64,000 nucleotides of DNA from Asparagopsis taxiformis (lineage: Eukaryota; Rhodophyta; Florideophyceae; Bonnemaisoniales; Bonnemaisoniaceae): NCBI GenBank assembly GCA_030407315.1, contig JALQPE010001746.1, positions 1-64,000 on the forward strand, written 5' to 3'. Below the pieces are notes generated by a model. It made no database searches and was not told the origin of the DNA. It saw nothing but the letters and a program-made list of their open reading frames with translations. Below, in pieces: positions 21,192 through 33,400 of the stretch; the stretch's first letter is position 1; each line of letters begins with the position of its first letter. Made by a program: the position numbers and the translations under genes.

Positions 21192-22430
21192 GGTAGACGA
21201 CTCTGAAGCTTTGTGAGAAAAGAAACAACAGGACTCAACATACATCGCAAGAAACGGACAGGATCAAATGATATGAGGTGACACCCAGTTACGGGATATT
21301 TCATTGCTATATGAGTGTATATCAAGTGAGGTAGTTCAATAACTTCACCATCATTACCTGTGATGACTCCATCATTACAACGTTTCAACGCGAAGTATCA
21401 AGTTCTGAGTATTTCTTGGTTGTATGTTGGTCGCCCATGAAAGATTATTGAATGAAACAAAATCACGATTTGTTATGCTTGTGCCAACGCCAGTTCACTC
21501 CACATTGAACCTAACTGTCCGGAATTAGTACTTATAAAGTGCGCACATTTCCAACAACATTGGAGAAGGTATAAAACATTACAGAGACTCATTTTCTTCT
21601 TTTCTGTCCTCACAACCTATTCATTTAGTGTGCCATACCAAAGAACATTTATAGCACGTTTACATGGTACCATACCACCGCAACCATTTAAACTGACTAT
21701 GCTTATAATAAATTTGTGCACAATAGCTTCTCTATTATGGCTGCTCTCCCAAGGTGTGTCTTCATAATGTTACTGATGACCACAAAATTCACATTGGTAA
21801 AGTGGGATGACGTTTTACTCTTCCAACAAGGCTCAGCGTCATGTAGAGTATGTATAAAATCTTATGTCCAAATTCTTGACTATGAAGAGCATTTCTGCTC
21901 GCGACAGCCTGTACCTATTCTCTCCTACGATGGAATAAATTGGAATAATGCTTGGTCGTTAACATGGTCTCACTGTATACTATCAGAATGTGCAACTAGA
22001 ATTTCTTTCATACACTTGTCTAACATGTTGACTACGCTTCTGCCTGTTGAATTTAATCTGCTAATGAAGACTACTTGATTATACCTATGTGCAAGTATTC
22101 CACAGCATAGCTTGTCTCCTCCAATGGCAATGTTTCAAAAATCTAAAGCACCAATTGCACATTGGTACAGATATGCATAGAAACATGAGGTTTGATCAAG
22201 CTATGGGGAGATTTGAAAGAGTTCATGGTTGCACCCCGGCAGCAATGCGTTTCGCATCGATACGAACAAACGATCAAATGGTGGGAAAACAATTACAGGT
22301 TTCGAGGTACACATACTTGAGTTAAAACTTATCTACGGAAAGGCGCATTCCTTCTCTACGACTATATCTCTCCTTGAAAACTACAACGACAACCACACTT
22401 TGCTTATTTTCTCACCTAGCAAAACCAGAA
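21192..22430. other. Intergenic, nothing recognised
   Basis: AT-rich spacer. A 120-codon frame at 21716-22078 has no supporting feature. Confidence 0.35.
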
Positions 22431-23382
22431 ATGTTTCGAATTTCGAAGTTGCTCCACACCTTGTTCCTCGTTGTGCTCTTGGCAAAGCATTCTGCTCACG
22501 CTGCTCCCTCTATACAACCGCATGTCCACCAAGAATCATGCCCGATCGTGTTGAAACCAGACCAAGGAGTGACAGTAGAGGAAGACGTTTCATCCAATTC
22601 CCAAAATTCATTCTCAACGGCAACCAAATACATTCACCACAGTAGCAGTAAAACGCAAAATCGAACTAAGACGCTTTCTGTCTCTCGAAAGACACCACGA
22701 GTTATCAATGGAAGCCCGGTTGTTTCAAAGCGGCTGAGAGAAATGATGGTATTTTTAGTTGACCTCCGACAACCAACGTATTGCACCGGAACTCTGATAT
22801 TTCCGACATGGATACTTACGGCAGCACATTGCCGTTTTTCCAGTAACTCTTCAAAGGTGATTATCGGCTCACCTACCCTATCAGTTGATTTTGACGAGGG
22901 GGTTTTTCCCGAGACCGTTACTGTGCGTTTCGATGGGGAGCTTGGAGAACTTATCAATGTAAAGCGGGTAATCAATCATCCCAGCTTCGATGATTCCTTC
23001 TTAGAAGAAAGATTTTCTTTCGATTTTGCTCTTATCGAACTTTCAGAGCCATCTTCGAGCACCAACTTCATGAGATTGAATTCTGAGCACCAGCTTGAAG
23101 AAGGGAGTATAGCCAGGACCAGTGGTTATGGCCTAACATCTCTATCGTCTGGGGAAGGTGCATTTCTTGTACAAGTTGATCTTCCAATTTTCCCACAAAA
23201 CGAGTGCGAACAATTTTATCCAGATGTATATTCTCCAGATCATCATGTATGTGCGGGATATAAATACCGTATTTGTTCATCATGGTAAGTGGAGTTAAGG
23301 ACTGCATGCTGTGAAGGTGAGAACGAATTGAGGACTAACTCTAATTTGACTTCTGTTGATCCATTGTAGCTTTGGTGATAGT

Positions 23383-23764
23383 TTTTGCTCGCATGTAGAA
23401 CAATAAATGTCGCTACGATGGTATCCTTTATTCTCGAGGTCCTGACCTAAGAAGCTAGATATATATTCCTTCTAGTTCCCTTGTTCCCTGGATCCCAAAC
23501 GCAAAACAAGTACAGAAAACATCATTGCTAGGGCAAGGTACGTAGGGCGACTCTTGCCAGCCTTCGTAGGGCATGAAGGGTTCAGATCGATACTGAATAT
23601 CGATAGGGCAGCTTGACCTGCCACAATCATTACAACAGCCAATTAACAATGTGTAAAACGCGCCGTGCCAAAAAATGTCATACAAAGTTACGTTAATTGG
23701 ACGGTGTTGAAATAGGAACAGAGAGCACTTGTCACGGCGCACAGAGTGCCAGCGGCGTGCACCA
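23383..23764 (-). repeat. 3' LTR of the gypsy element
   Basis: 382 bp, matching the copy at 28636-29017 over its whole length by eye. Confidence 0.92.
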
Positions 23765-23786
23765 GTCCCCTCTCTGGACGCAGGCT

Positions 23787-26700
23787 TCAAGCCTGTGAAG
23801 CAGCCACCACTAAATCTTGATCAGGGAACTTAGCCAGAAAATCAGCCAACATACTTGGGATGTCTTCCTTCATAATATCAAATGGTTCCCAAGTTGGGTC
23901 TTCATCTTCAAAGCCTTGCCATTTTGCTCGCACTTCATACCTCTTAAGATCAGTATTATAGCGCAAGTCTAGGAGTTTCTCGACTTTGTTGTAGTGGGGG
24001 TTATTATGAGCGATGGTATCCAGTAAACTCTCTGTAATATTCAACTTAGAATCGGCGTAGAATTTCAATCGGTTAACATGTACCAGAGCATGAGAACCGC
24101 TTATAAGGTCTTCCACTTCATACACGAATTCTGACTTAGCCTTTGTGATGCGCCTCGGACCTCGCCATTTCACTCGAAGTTTATGGCCATCATTCATGAT
24201 GCGCTGCGCTACGAGAACAAAGTCTCCTACATCGAAGTTGACCTTTTGAACATGCGTTTTCTTGTTGTGAGCTTCAACAGCTAAGTCGCGTTTGCGTGTG
24301 CGGCGAGAGGCAACCTCCTTGTGAATTTCATCCAGATGTTTCATTAAATTTTGTATGCCAACAACCTTTTGAGCACGAATGAATGTCAACGATTGCGGTT
24401 GTACACCTGTACTGGGCTTAATGGATAGAAGAGGACTATCAGCTGCAAGTCCAGTAAAGGCCGTGACAGGAGCAACATTTCCCATAGAAGCACGTTTAGA
24501 GTGGTTCAAGATACTTTGAATCAAACCGACAATCCGTGGCCAATCCTTCTCATCAAGCCTGAACTCAGACAGAAGTGCCCTTGCAGATCGAAGCACTTGT
24601 TTACAGACACTCTCCACTGTCCCATTAGACTGGGGACAGTACGCTGTAGTAAAATGGTGATGCGCATGGAGACGTCGATTTAGTGCATTCATGACTGCAT
24701 TTTTGAAATGTGAGCCTCTGTCTGAAACCCACGTAAAGCAAACACCGAACAATGAAAACCAGCGTAGGAGCACTTCTGTAGTTGTATCTGCATCAGCCAC
24801 TTTGCATGGCTCTAGCCACACAAAAGATGAAGCATCATCTTTTAGTATGAGGACGTATTTATCCCCAGTAGAGCTTGGACCCATGAATAAGTAATCAAAA
24901 TGAAGAACTTCATTTGGTTTGTCCGAATGCAATGCATGACCTAAGGGTCTAGGCACTCTGTATCCATTGGAGGTACACAAACAGTGTAAGCATGACTTAC
25001 AAAACGTGTTTATGTCATTCTCCATGGTACTCCAATAGAAGTTATCCTTCACTTGTGTCAACGTTGTTGCTGCTCCACGATGTCCACCACTGCCACAATG
25101 TGCAATGACGCAAATGCGTAATTGAAGCTCAACTGCTGATGTAGGAATCCAAATTGAGCCATTGGAATTCGTGAATAGTCCATTAGTTTTCGTTTCCTGT
25201 GCTGGCTTCTCCCCTCCTTCAATTGCGGCCTCTTGGGCAGCGAGAAGGTCTGAGGGCCTTGGCCAATTCATATCAGGATCCCAATCTGGGGCAACAGGTG
25301 CAACAAAGAGTGAAGAAAGTGACGCACGGTATGTGGGAGTATTGAACTGGTTTGTAGCGACAGCACCCCAACGAGAAAGAAGGTCTGCCCAGCAATTGTC
25401 TTCTCCATTGATGTGAACGACGGTGTAGCGATACGATGAAAGACGCATAGCCCAGCGCTCAACCTTGTGAAGAACATGCTTACCCAGTCCCTTCGATTTA
25501 GAGATAGGATCAAAAATAAACACAAGATTCTTATGATCCGTAAACAGCCAGAATCCTTCCGGACGCAGCAGCATGTAATCTAATCGAGTAACTGACTCCA
25601 CAACTGCAAACGCTTCTTTTTCAATTGTTGACCATCGCTCACTGGAACCTTTGAATGAGCCTGATAAGAATGCAAGAGGTTCATGCGTCTGCAATGAGAA
25701 CTCTTTGTCCATATCAGCCTTGGGTATTTGAGTGAGAACACCAGACCAGTGATGTTCCGAAGCATCTGTAAACAAACAAAGGATCTTAGCTGGATCTGGG
25801 TGGGCGAGTGTAGCAGAATTTAGAAGCGCCTCTTTAACCTTGATGAACGCATTCTGTTGAACAGTATTCCACAAGCCGTTCAATTTGATCTTTGAAACAG
25901 CTTGCTTTGTTCGCTTCCCAGCCTGCTTGTAAACAGCTTCCAATGTATTGTGAAGCTCTTTGACTATGGTAGTAAACTGGGGGACGCATTGCCTCATCCA
26001 ATTGGCAGCACACAAGAACTGCTGCAAATCTGCTCCAGTAATTGGAGGTTCCATGTCTTTCAGAGCACAGAATCTGCTTGGATCCAGTCTTATTCCATCT
26101 TTGCTGATATAGCGGCCACACCATCGCACTTTCTGCAGATACAGTTTGCACTTTCCGGCATGTAGCTTCAAGTTATGCTCCTTACATATTGTAAAAAAGG
26201 AACGCAGAGTCCTCATCAAGTCTACATCGGTACGACAATGGAGTAGCATGTCATCCAGCCATAACAAAACATAATCCCGGATCGGACGGCATAGTTTCTG
26301 TACACTGCTCTGCAGATATGAGACCGAATTGGTTTGGCCATGCATCACTCGTGTCGGAGTGAAAACTCCATCTTCGGTAATAAAGCTCTGACATTCCTGC
26401 GAAGAACGGTGTAATGGTAGCTGCCAATAACCTTGACATAAGTCCATTGTTGCGTAAGAAGTTGCTCCAGCAAGCTTGTTACTTACCGACTCGAGATCGG
26501 GCATCGGCCAAACATAAGGGATGGTCTGATTATTAACAGGCCTGAGATCAACAGTAAATCTGAACTTCTCGACACCTTGCTTAGGTACGATTAGCGGCGC
26601 ACAAGCCCACTGGCTTGTGTTGTTTGGGTATACAAGTCCCAATTTAACCATCTCATCCACCTTCTTTCGTAAGAAAGACGCTTGACTCGGCGAATATCTT

Positions 26701-28595
26701 CTTTGCTTAACACGTACCGGTGCTGCATCGCGCTTTAGCATAATTCTCATAGGTTCAATTGCAGCAGGGGGATCTGCTCCCAAAGAGGTGCGGAAGATGT
26801 CAGCGAATTCAAACACTAAAGAACGCATTTCTGCCTGATATTCCTTTGGTAGTCCATTGTCAATTGCATCTTCTATTAACTTGTCGAGGCAATTACGGGT
26901 AGTAACTTGATCATGATGTCCTACTGGTAGGCTCGTATCATCAAATTCATTCCGATTTAGTTCTTGGCCTTCACCTGACAGTATTGAGTTGGATGTATGA
27001 TCAACTGAACGACCATTTTGAGGAAGAGCTGATGCACTGCTAGCATTGTTACCCTCATTTACATATTCTTCACACTCATCAATTGGCAAAGATTCTTTGT
27101 CTTGCTGCATCGGTGCTAGAAGCAATCTTGAGAGCGCCCCTTTATCACACTGCGCCATATTTTCTTGAGCATCTTGATCCACTGTGAAACCGACATGAGA
27201 GAAATCTGCATCATGATATAATGTTCGTACAGCAGACAAATGCTTGTCCAGATTAAATCCGATAGATTGTAACAGCGGCCTTGATAACAGTACTTCGGGC
27301 ATTGGAGCATCAAATACCAAAAACTGGACGTTTCGAAGTCTTAATGGTCCTTGTGGTAGATTAATTGTGATTGATACGCATGCCTTCCTTTTTGCTGTAT
27401 ACAGCACTTCATTTCCTTCTTCACCAATACTTTGTAATGCTAGACCCATCTTAATTGGCGATGGCAATGGGAGGACCGCCACAAATACTCCTGCTTGCGC
27501 ACACTTCTCCAAATGATACTGACTTAAAGAGGCATGGTCTGCACCGTAGTCTCCATTTAAAATGACTGGAACCTTGTCTGCCAGTGTAGCATTAAGGCGT
27601 CCAGGATAAAGAGTATCTACATTATCTCGAGATTCTGTCAATACGGGTGGATCCGGAGATAACCTGCTGAGCCTCCCTTGTTTCGCTCGATTGTCTCTAA
27701 ATTCCTTGAGATACTTTTCTTTTTCCTCTTCCGAGGACTTAGTACAATCCCTCAGATAATGCTTACCGTTGCATCGAGGGTTTAAACAATCGGGAAGAGC
27801 CTTTCCTTCCCTTGGTACAATCGATTTATCGGAAATGTCTTTCAGACACTTGGGTGCTTTTGGTGGTCTGGACGGATTCGTACCACCCTCCGAGTTGGGT
27901 GTTCCATTCCCTTGATTACCTTTCTTCGTCGGTTTCATTTTCTCACGGTTATTTCCAATACTCTTGATTGGTACATACTCTTCGCATGCAATAGCTCTCT
28001 TTACAACTCTTTTGTAGAAGAGAAGCCAGTCTTCCTCCAGATTATCTACGCCCAGCTCAATATCCTGTTCCATTCGTATTTTAAGAATTGGCGGCTTCAA
28101 AAGCTGACATATGTGTCGTACAGCCAGCTGCGGTTTGTCTTCGATCAAACGTTCCCATTTTCGATTCCTTAACAGCGTCTGGTAGTCAGTGAACAATGAT
28201 TGAATGCGCAATTCAGCATCAGCTTCATGCACATTAATTTTGATTCCATTCTTGATAGTTTCTTCCAGATCTTCTAGCGAGATTGATTCCAATTTTACCT
28301 CATCTTTTTCTTTTAGCCACGCCTCGAGTACCTCTTCGGTCAAGTCATCAAATTTGGAAACACCAGGGAAGGTTTCAAATGAAATTAGTGACAGTAAAAG
28401 ATCACGATCGATGGAAGAACGCAGCGGGACAGGTGTTATGGAGCTCCCAGAGGACACAGCATCTTGCACACGCAATAAGTAATTTTCTCTAGCGAGAAGA
28501 AAATTGTGTATCGGATTTCGCCCCAATTTTCGCAGCTCAGGATGCGAAATCGGTGTGAACATTGGTTGCCCAGTAGACGGCCCCGCTTGAGCCAT
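23787..28595 (-). CDS. Gypsy Gag-Pol polyprotein with chromodomain
   Basis: One frame of 1602 residues from the ATG at 28595 (MAQAGPS). Order: gag (about 1-320) with a CX4CX3HX4C knuckle (CLNPRCNGKHYLRDC, about 268), aspartic protease (NGDYGAD, about 345), reverse transcriptase (YATMDLCQGYW, then LLWLDDML, about 700-790), RNase H (LFTDASEHHW, about 940), HHCC zinc finger (about 1155-1195), DDE integrase (LHFDYL, WVSDRGSHF, NGTVES) and a C-terminal chromodomain (YEVRAKWQGFEDEDPTWEPF). Reverse transcriptase before integrase is the gypsy order, and the chromodomain is the hallmark of chromoviruses, where it is thought to steer integration to marked chromatin. Gag and Pol are fused without a frameshift. 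Confidence 0.93.
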   Translation of the reverse strand: MAQAGPSTGQPMFTPISHPELRKLGRNPIHNFLLARENYLLRVQDAVSSGSSITPVPLRSSIDRDLLLSLISFETFPGVSKFDDLTEEVLEAWLKEKDEVKLESISLEDLEETIKNGIKINVHEADAELRIQSLFTDYQTLLRNRKWERLIEDKPQLAVRHICQLLKPPILKIRMEQDIELGVDNLEEDWLLFYKRVVKRAIACEEYVPIKSIGNNREKMKPTKKGNQGNGTPNSEGGTNPSRPPKAPKCLKDISDKSIVPREGKALPDCLNPRCNGKHYLRDCTKSSEEEKEKYLKEFRDNRAKQGRLSRLSPDPPVLTESRDNVDTLYPGRLNATLADKVPVILNGDYGADHASLSQYHLEKCAQAGVFVAVLPLPSPIKMGLALQSIGEEGNEVLYTAKRKACVSITINLPQGPLRLRNVQFLVFDAPMPEVLLSRPLLQSIGFNLDKHLSAVRTLYHDADFSHVGFTVDQDAQENMAQCDKGALSRLLLAPMQQDKESLPIDECEEYVNEGNNASSASALPQNGRSVDHTSNSILSGEGQELNRNEFDDTSLPVGHHDQVTTRNCLDKLIEDAIDNGLPKEYQAEMRSLVFEFADIFRTSLGADPPAAIEPMRIMLKRDAAPVRVKQRRYSPSQASFLRKKVDEMVKLGLVYPNNTSQWACAPLIVPKQGVEKFRFTVDLRPVNNQTIPYVWPMPDLESVSNKLAGATSYATMDLCQGYWQLPLHRSSQECQSFITEDGVFTPTRVMHGQTNSVSYLQSSVQKLCRPIRDYVLLWLDDMLLHCRTDVDLMRTLRSFFTICKEHNLKLHAGKCKLYLQKVRWCGRYISKDGIRLDPSRFCALKDMEPPITGADLQQFLCAANWMRQCVPQFTTIVKELHNTLEAVYKQAGKRTKQAVSKIKLNGLWNTVQQNAFIKVKEALLNSATLAHPDPAKILCLFTDASEHHWSGVLTQIPKADMDKEFSLQTHEPLAFLSGSFKGSSERWSTIEKEAFAVVESVTRLDYMLLRPEGFWLFTDHKNLVFIFDPISKSKGLGKHVLHKVERWAMRLSSYRYTVVHINGEDNCWADLLSRWGAVATNQFNTPTYRASLSSLFVAPVAPDWDPDMNWPRPSDLLAAQEAAIEGGEKPAQETKTNGLFTNSNGSIWIPTSAVELQLRICVIAHCGSGGHRGAATTLTQVKDNFYWSTMENDINTFCKSCLHCLCTSNGYRVPRPLGHALHSDKPNEVLHFDYLFMGPSSTGDKYVLILKDDASSFVWLEPCKVADADTTTEVLLRWFSLFGVCFTWVSDRGSHFKNAVMNALNRRLHAHHHFTTAYCPQSNGTVESVCKQVLRSARALLSEFRLDEKDWPRIVGLIQSILNHSKRASMGNVAPVTAFTGLAADSPLLSIKPSTGVQPQSLTFIRAQKVVGIQNLMKHLDEIHKEVASRRTRKRDLAVEAHNKKTHVQKVNFDVGDFVLVAQRIMNDGHKLRVKWRGPRRITKAKSEFVYEVEDLISGSHALVHVNRLKFYADSKLNITESLLDTIAHNNPHYNKVEKLLDLRYNTDLKRYEVRAKWQGFEDEDPTWEPFDIMKEDIPSMLADFLAKFPDQDLVVAASQA

Positions 28596-28635
28596 GCTAA
28601 TAGACAGGATGTTCAAAATTTCAGCAAGTGATCAC

Positions 28636-29017
28636 TTTTGCTCGCATGTAGAACAATAAATGTCGCTACGATGGTATCCTTTATTCTCGAGGTCCTGACC
28701 TAAGAAGCTAGATATATATTCCTTCTAGTTCCCTTGTTCCCTGGATCCCAAACGCAAAACAAGTACAGAAAACATCATTGCTAGGGCAAGGTACGTAGGG
28801 CGACTCTTGCCAGCCTTCGTAGGGCATGAAGGGTTCAGATCGATACTGAATATCGATAGGGCAGCTTGACCTGCCACAATCATTACAACAGCCAATTAAC
28901 AATGTGTAAAACGCGCCGTGCCAAAAAATGTCATACAAAGTTACGTTAATTGGACGGTGTTGAAATAGGAACAGAGAGCACTTGTCACGGCGCACAGAGT
29001 GCCAGCGGCGTGCACCA
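28636..29017 (-). repeat. 5' LTR of the gypsy element
   Basis: Promoter-side LTR for the minus-strand polyprotein. Same length and sequence by eye as the partner LTR. Confidence 0.92.
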
Positions 29018-29027
29018 ATAGTGGAGG

Positions 29028-29348
29028 TGTTAATTACAACATTGGTACAGTGGCTCCAATTGTTGAACTGGCATTGTTTCGATGTTCTGTTGTACATGAG
29101 AAATCGAGTATCGATATTGACTTCGATATTCGTCCTGCATTTGGACATATTTGATGTGCTGTTCTATGACGTGTCTTCGGTGTTTACGGTTTATGATTGA
29201 TTGCTTTTGGCTGGAATATAACTGTGGATATTGTAGTATAGGTTGTAGAGCTAGACCGTGCAGCACGACGACGACGACGACAACGAAACGAAAAACTATT
29301 CTTTCTTCCAACTACCGAGCATCACCAACTTATCATCAAACCTTTATT
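29028..29348 (+). repeat. 5' LTR of copia B
   Basis: 321 bp. The gag ATG lies only 4 bp downstream, so the leader between LTR and gag is almost absent and no separate primer-binding site fits before the start codon. Confidence 0.9.
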
Positions 29349-29351
29349 GTT

Positions 29352-30443
29352 ATGGGCTCCAACGCTACTCTTCCGTCCCGCCCGAGGTTTTCGTGGGATG
29401 TTCGCTCAGTCCCATGGACTGATGGCAAAGGTGATCAATCACAGTATGCAAGTGCTGTCGCACTTTGGCAACTTTTTCACAATGGCCTACCGGAGAATAA
29501 CTCCAATAAGATTCCGCTGAACTTACAAGGAATCATGCTGAAGTCTCAGCTGTTTGGTCGGGGGTTTGATTTGTGTCGACATTTATCTGATGAAGTTATC
29601 CAGTCTGATGATGGTGTGGATGCCATTGTTGATGCAATCCACAAAAGAGATCCTTTGGCTGTTATCGGTGATGTGTATCAAGATTTCTTGGATGTTTTGA
29701 ATGTCAAACGCGGTGAAAAGGAAAGCTTCAAGAATTATGAGGCACGTTTTGATGCGCATGTGAACAAGTTCAATTCTCATGCTGAATCAGCGCGACTACC
29801 TGATGCGTTAGTTGCGTTCATGCTGCTTGCTAATGCAAAAGTTGATAGCGCTCAGCGTGTTTCTGTGCTTGCTTCTGCGTCCTCTCGCACAGAAGGTCTT
29901 ACTTCTAAGTCTTCAACAGCAGAATATTTGCAAGCAGTCTCTTACAGTTCGGTTGCGTCTGTAATCAGGCAATGTGATAAACCGGCTTGCTCTTCTTCTA
30001 GTGACAATGGAATACTTGTTGCTAATTATGTTTCCACATCGCGGCGCAAACAGCATAAGTACAGAAAATCTAAGCTTAGCCCGGAAGATCTAGCAGCTCT
30101 TAAAGCTAGAAGCAGGTGCCGCAAATGCCATATGATTGGTCACTGGGATTCTGACCATAATGCGGACGGAACTTACACATCGAAAACAAACAATGACCGT
30201 TCTTCTACTTCTCAAGGTGGTTTAAAGAAGTCGGTCACATTTAATATGGTACAGTTGGGCAAAACAGATATCCTTTCTGGTGGATACATTGGTCCTCTTG
30301 TGGATGATGGAGAACCATACAGTGGGATTGGTGAGGATGAGTTCAAGATGCTCCAGCCACTACTCCTCCCTGAATGGTCTGGGAAGTATGAGTCCTTACC
30401 AGATACGATTCGTGATCGCCCCTATTGGCAATACGGAACTTGA
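29352..30443 (+). CDS. Copia B Gag
   Basis: 363 residues from the ATG at 29352. It contains a helical gag domain (about 20-230; PLNLQGIMLKSQLFGRGFDL, KESFKNYEARFDAHVNKF) and a knuckle CRKCHMIGHWDSDH, which has a CCHH rather than CCHC pattern. It ends at a TGA at 30441-30443. The pol frame continues in the same phase right after this stop, so Gag-Pol would need TGA read-through or another route. The frame is open upstream through the LTR, but the first sensible ATG is this one. Confidence 0.85.
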   Translation: MGSNATLPSRPRFSWDVRSVPWTDGKGDQSQYASAVALWQLFHNGLPENNSNKIPLNLQGIMLKSQLFGRGFDLCRHLSDEVIQSDDGVDAIVDAIHKRDPLAVIGDVYQDFLDVLNVKRGEKESFKNYEARFDAHVNKFNSHAESARLPDALVAFMLLANAKVDSAQRVSVLASASSRTEGLTSKSSTAEYLQAVSYSSVASVIRQCDKPACSSSSDNGILVANYVSTSRRKQHKYRKSKLSPEDLAALKARSRCRKCHMIGHWDSDHNADGTYTSKTNNDRSSTSQGGLKKSVTFNMVQLGKTDILSGGYIGPLVDDGEPYSGIGEDEFKMLQPLLLPEWSGKYESLPDTIRDRPYWQYGT

Positions 30444-33400
30444 CAACATTCAAGCCAGTTGCGTCGTATTATTGGATCTATATCATTGACTGCAAAGTCT
30501 GATAATGGTAACGCAGTAATCATACGACATCTGGTCATCTCAGGTTCCTCTCAGTGGATCATAGGCAGAAATGTTACTCGCAATTGCAACATTGTTCACC
30601 TTGGAACTAATATATTACAGCTTCCAGTTGCAGATGGATGCCTTACACCTGACTCAATTACCATGATTGACTATGACTTTCATAGCTATTTGTCTTATGA
30701 ACTGTTCCTTGATAACGATTTACACCGATCTGAGGATGTTGAACGAGCTATGTTTTGTGCTACTGCTCAGATTAATGGTTATGATTCAAACCTGATGTGG
30801 TCTGATAAGAAGAAGATTATTGATAAGGTCCACAATCATATTTGTGGGCACTCTTCTTACACTGATATTAAGATATTACTTCAACGGAATAACATATGGG
30901 ATTCCGATGTACAGAAGTATCTAAGCTCTGTTCTTGAGACGTGTTCCAGCTGTAACACTACAAGCACACCTACTCAGACGAGGAAAGTGTCTTTGAGCTC
31001 TCTATCCCGTGAGTTTAACCAAGTTGTGTGTATTGACCACTTCTTTGTGGATGAGCTAAAAATATTTCATGTCATGGATTCAGTAACCCGGTATTCTGTT
31101 GGTACAGTTGTTTCTGATACCTCTATGATGTCAGCAATTACGGCTTTTGAGATGCTTTGGATTACTCCTTTTTGGACGCCGGATACTATTGTATGTGATG
31201 CTGCATTCAAGAATAAGACTTTCACGGACTATCTTCATACCAATGGTATTACCTCGCGTATATTACCCCCTCGCCGTCATAATAAGAATGTGATTGAATC
31301 AAAACATCGCATTATTCGGGATTTGTATCTGAGACTCAAATCTGATGTCGATACTTCTAATAATCTCACTAACATGCTACTTATTCAAAGGGCTATACGA
31401 ATCTCCAATGACTTATACGGTAACGATGTCATGTCAGCCAATGAAATGGCAAAAGGTTTTACAAGACCTGTGTGTGATGGGAAATTTCCATCAGCAATCC
31501 CAGATGATATCAGTGAGGCACACAATGCCTTGTTGGCAAAGCGCAAGCTTACACTAATACTACGTTCGAAGGCCATCAGTGAAGTACCTATCAGTGTTGG
31601 TGATCTTGTTCAATTATATATCAAGCGTAATAATGACAAGAGAGGCAAATGGACAGCTGCTAAAACTGTCCTTTCTTATGATCATGCCTCCAGAACAGTG
31701 ACTGTTCCTGGTAAAAGTGGTCGGACAATCTCAGCTTCTATTGAGGATGTTAGACCTGCACTGTCTGATAGCTCTCTGGCTACTGCTATACAAGAATCAA
31801 TTGATTATATGGATTCTGTGCTCAGCGAAGCTGTTTCTGACATGACAGATGATGACTCAGGTCATGATTTTCATACCAATTCAGTCAGCAATGATCAAAC
31901 TGATGGAAACTGCAAACTGGCTGATGTTGGTAATGATTTTGACTGTGAAAGTATTAATTCTACGTATGAAGTACCACATGTAGGTCAGGTCATTGAAGTT
32001 TATTGGCCCGATGACGACCAATACTATCGTGGTACAATATCAGAGTATTCTCCTGATACACTGAAACATACAATCCTTTATGATGATGGTGATGTTGAAA
32101 CGCTAAAACTACAATGTGAGACATGGCGTACTGTATCGGTCTCTGATGATAAACCACGTCCTTCTGCAGCACAAATTAATTTGAAGTGCAATGGAATTGA
32201 GCTACAACCTGGTACTGAGTTGTGCAGTACTGAGAAAGAGGATATATCTTTATACTTTGACCAATTTCGCAGTAAGGAATTCATGTTTCATCAAGCTCAG
32301 TCACTTCCGTCATACGTTCTGCAGAATGCCTACATGAAAGAGGAAAAGTCATTCAAGGAAACCATACAGGCTGTACATGTGTCGAAGGTCCCTAAGCATG
32401 CAAACATCATTACAAGTCATGTATTATACAAGGTCAAAGTGCTAGATGATGGTGAAATGCTTGTGAAAGCACGTATAGCTCCACACGGAAACAAAGATGA
32501 TGAGAAGTCTTTACTCAAGACTGATTCACAGACATGTCCGCCTGTTGGAATACGTATTCTACTCTCGATCTGTGCTATACAAAAGTGGAAACTTGCCAAG
32601 ATTGATGTCAAGTCTGCTTTCCTTCAAACCGGTTCTGCACTCAGGGATGTATATGTGATCCCGCCTCGCGAATGTTCTAATCGGTCATTTTATTGGCTGT
32701 TATTAACTGCTGCTTATGGATTAGTTAACTCTAATGCCAAATGGCAGTACCATAGTGATTCATTTATGAAATCACTTGGCTTCTATCAACTAATCTATGT
32801 ACCTCAACTCTTTTATATATCTGAGAATGGGAGTTTGCAGATAATTGCTGTCAAGATTGTGGATGATATATTGCTTGCCGGACAGTTACCCTGCCTTCGT
32901 GCATTTGTTGATCGAATTGGACACAAATACAAACTTGGAACTATTGCATATACACCTGGAACGATCAAGTTTTATGGCCTGACACTGTCTCAAGATGAAT
33001 CCTGTCTTATTACGATTCATGGTGATGAAAAACTAGCATCAATACAGCCATATCCTATTGATAGGAATCGTCGGAAGAGTACAGATGATACTCTAAATGC
33101 TGTTGAGTTGTCCACATTCCGATCCATAAATGGTGTTTTAGGATGGCTGGGGACTGCAATTAGTCCATTCTGTTCCTTTACTTCAAGCTATCTGCAGCAG
33201 AGAAGGGTTAACGCGAACGTTTCGGATTTAGTGCAACAGATTAACATGTTACGTCTATTGAAGAAGCTTGGAACTACAACTACTTATAAGCGACCTGTCT
33301 CTGGGAGTGACTTAAAACTGTCTATCCTAGTCTTTTCTGATGCAAGTCGTTCATCGGATCATGGTCAACTTGGTTTTATCTCTGGTCTACTGCTTGGTGA

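Larger units (their letters stand above)
23383..29017 (-). mobile_element. Complete gypsy (chromovirus-like) retrotransposon
   Basis: Two 382-bp LTRs, identical by eye, at 23383-23764 and 28636-29017, flanked by the target duplication ATAGT (23378-23382 and 29018-29022). On the coding (minus) strand the LTR starts TGGTGCAC and ends GAGCAAAA, so it does not have the usual CA end. A purine tract (AGAGAGGGGAC) precedes the 3' LTR. No standard tRNA primer site is recognised after the 5' LTR. Insertion is recent by LTR identity and an open polyprotein. Confidence 0.93.

Noticed and set aside
21716..22078. 120-codon frame between protease genes
   Set aside because: A vague likeness to the protease Cys motif (SASCRV), but nothing else aligns.
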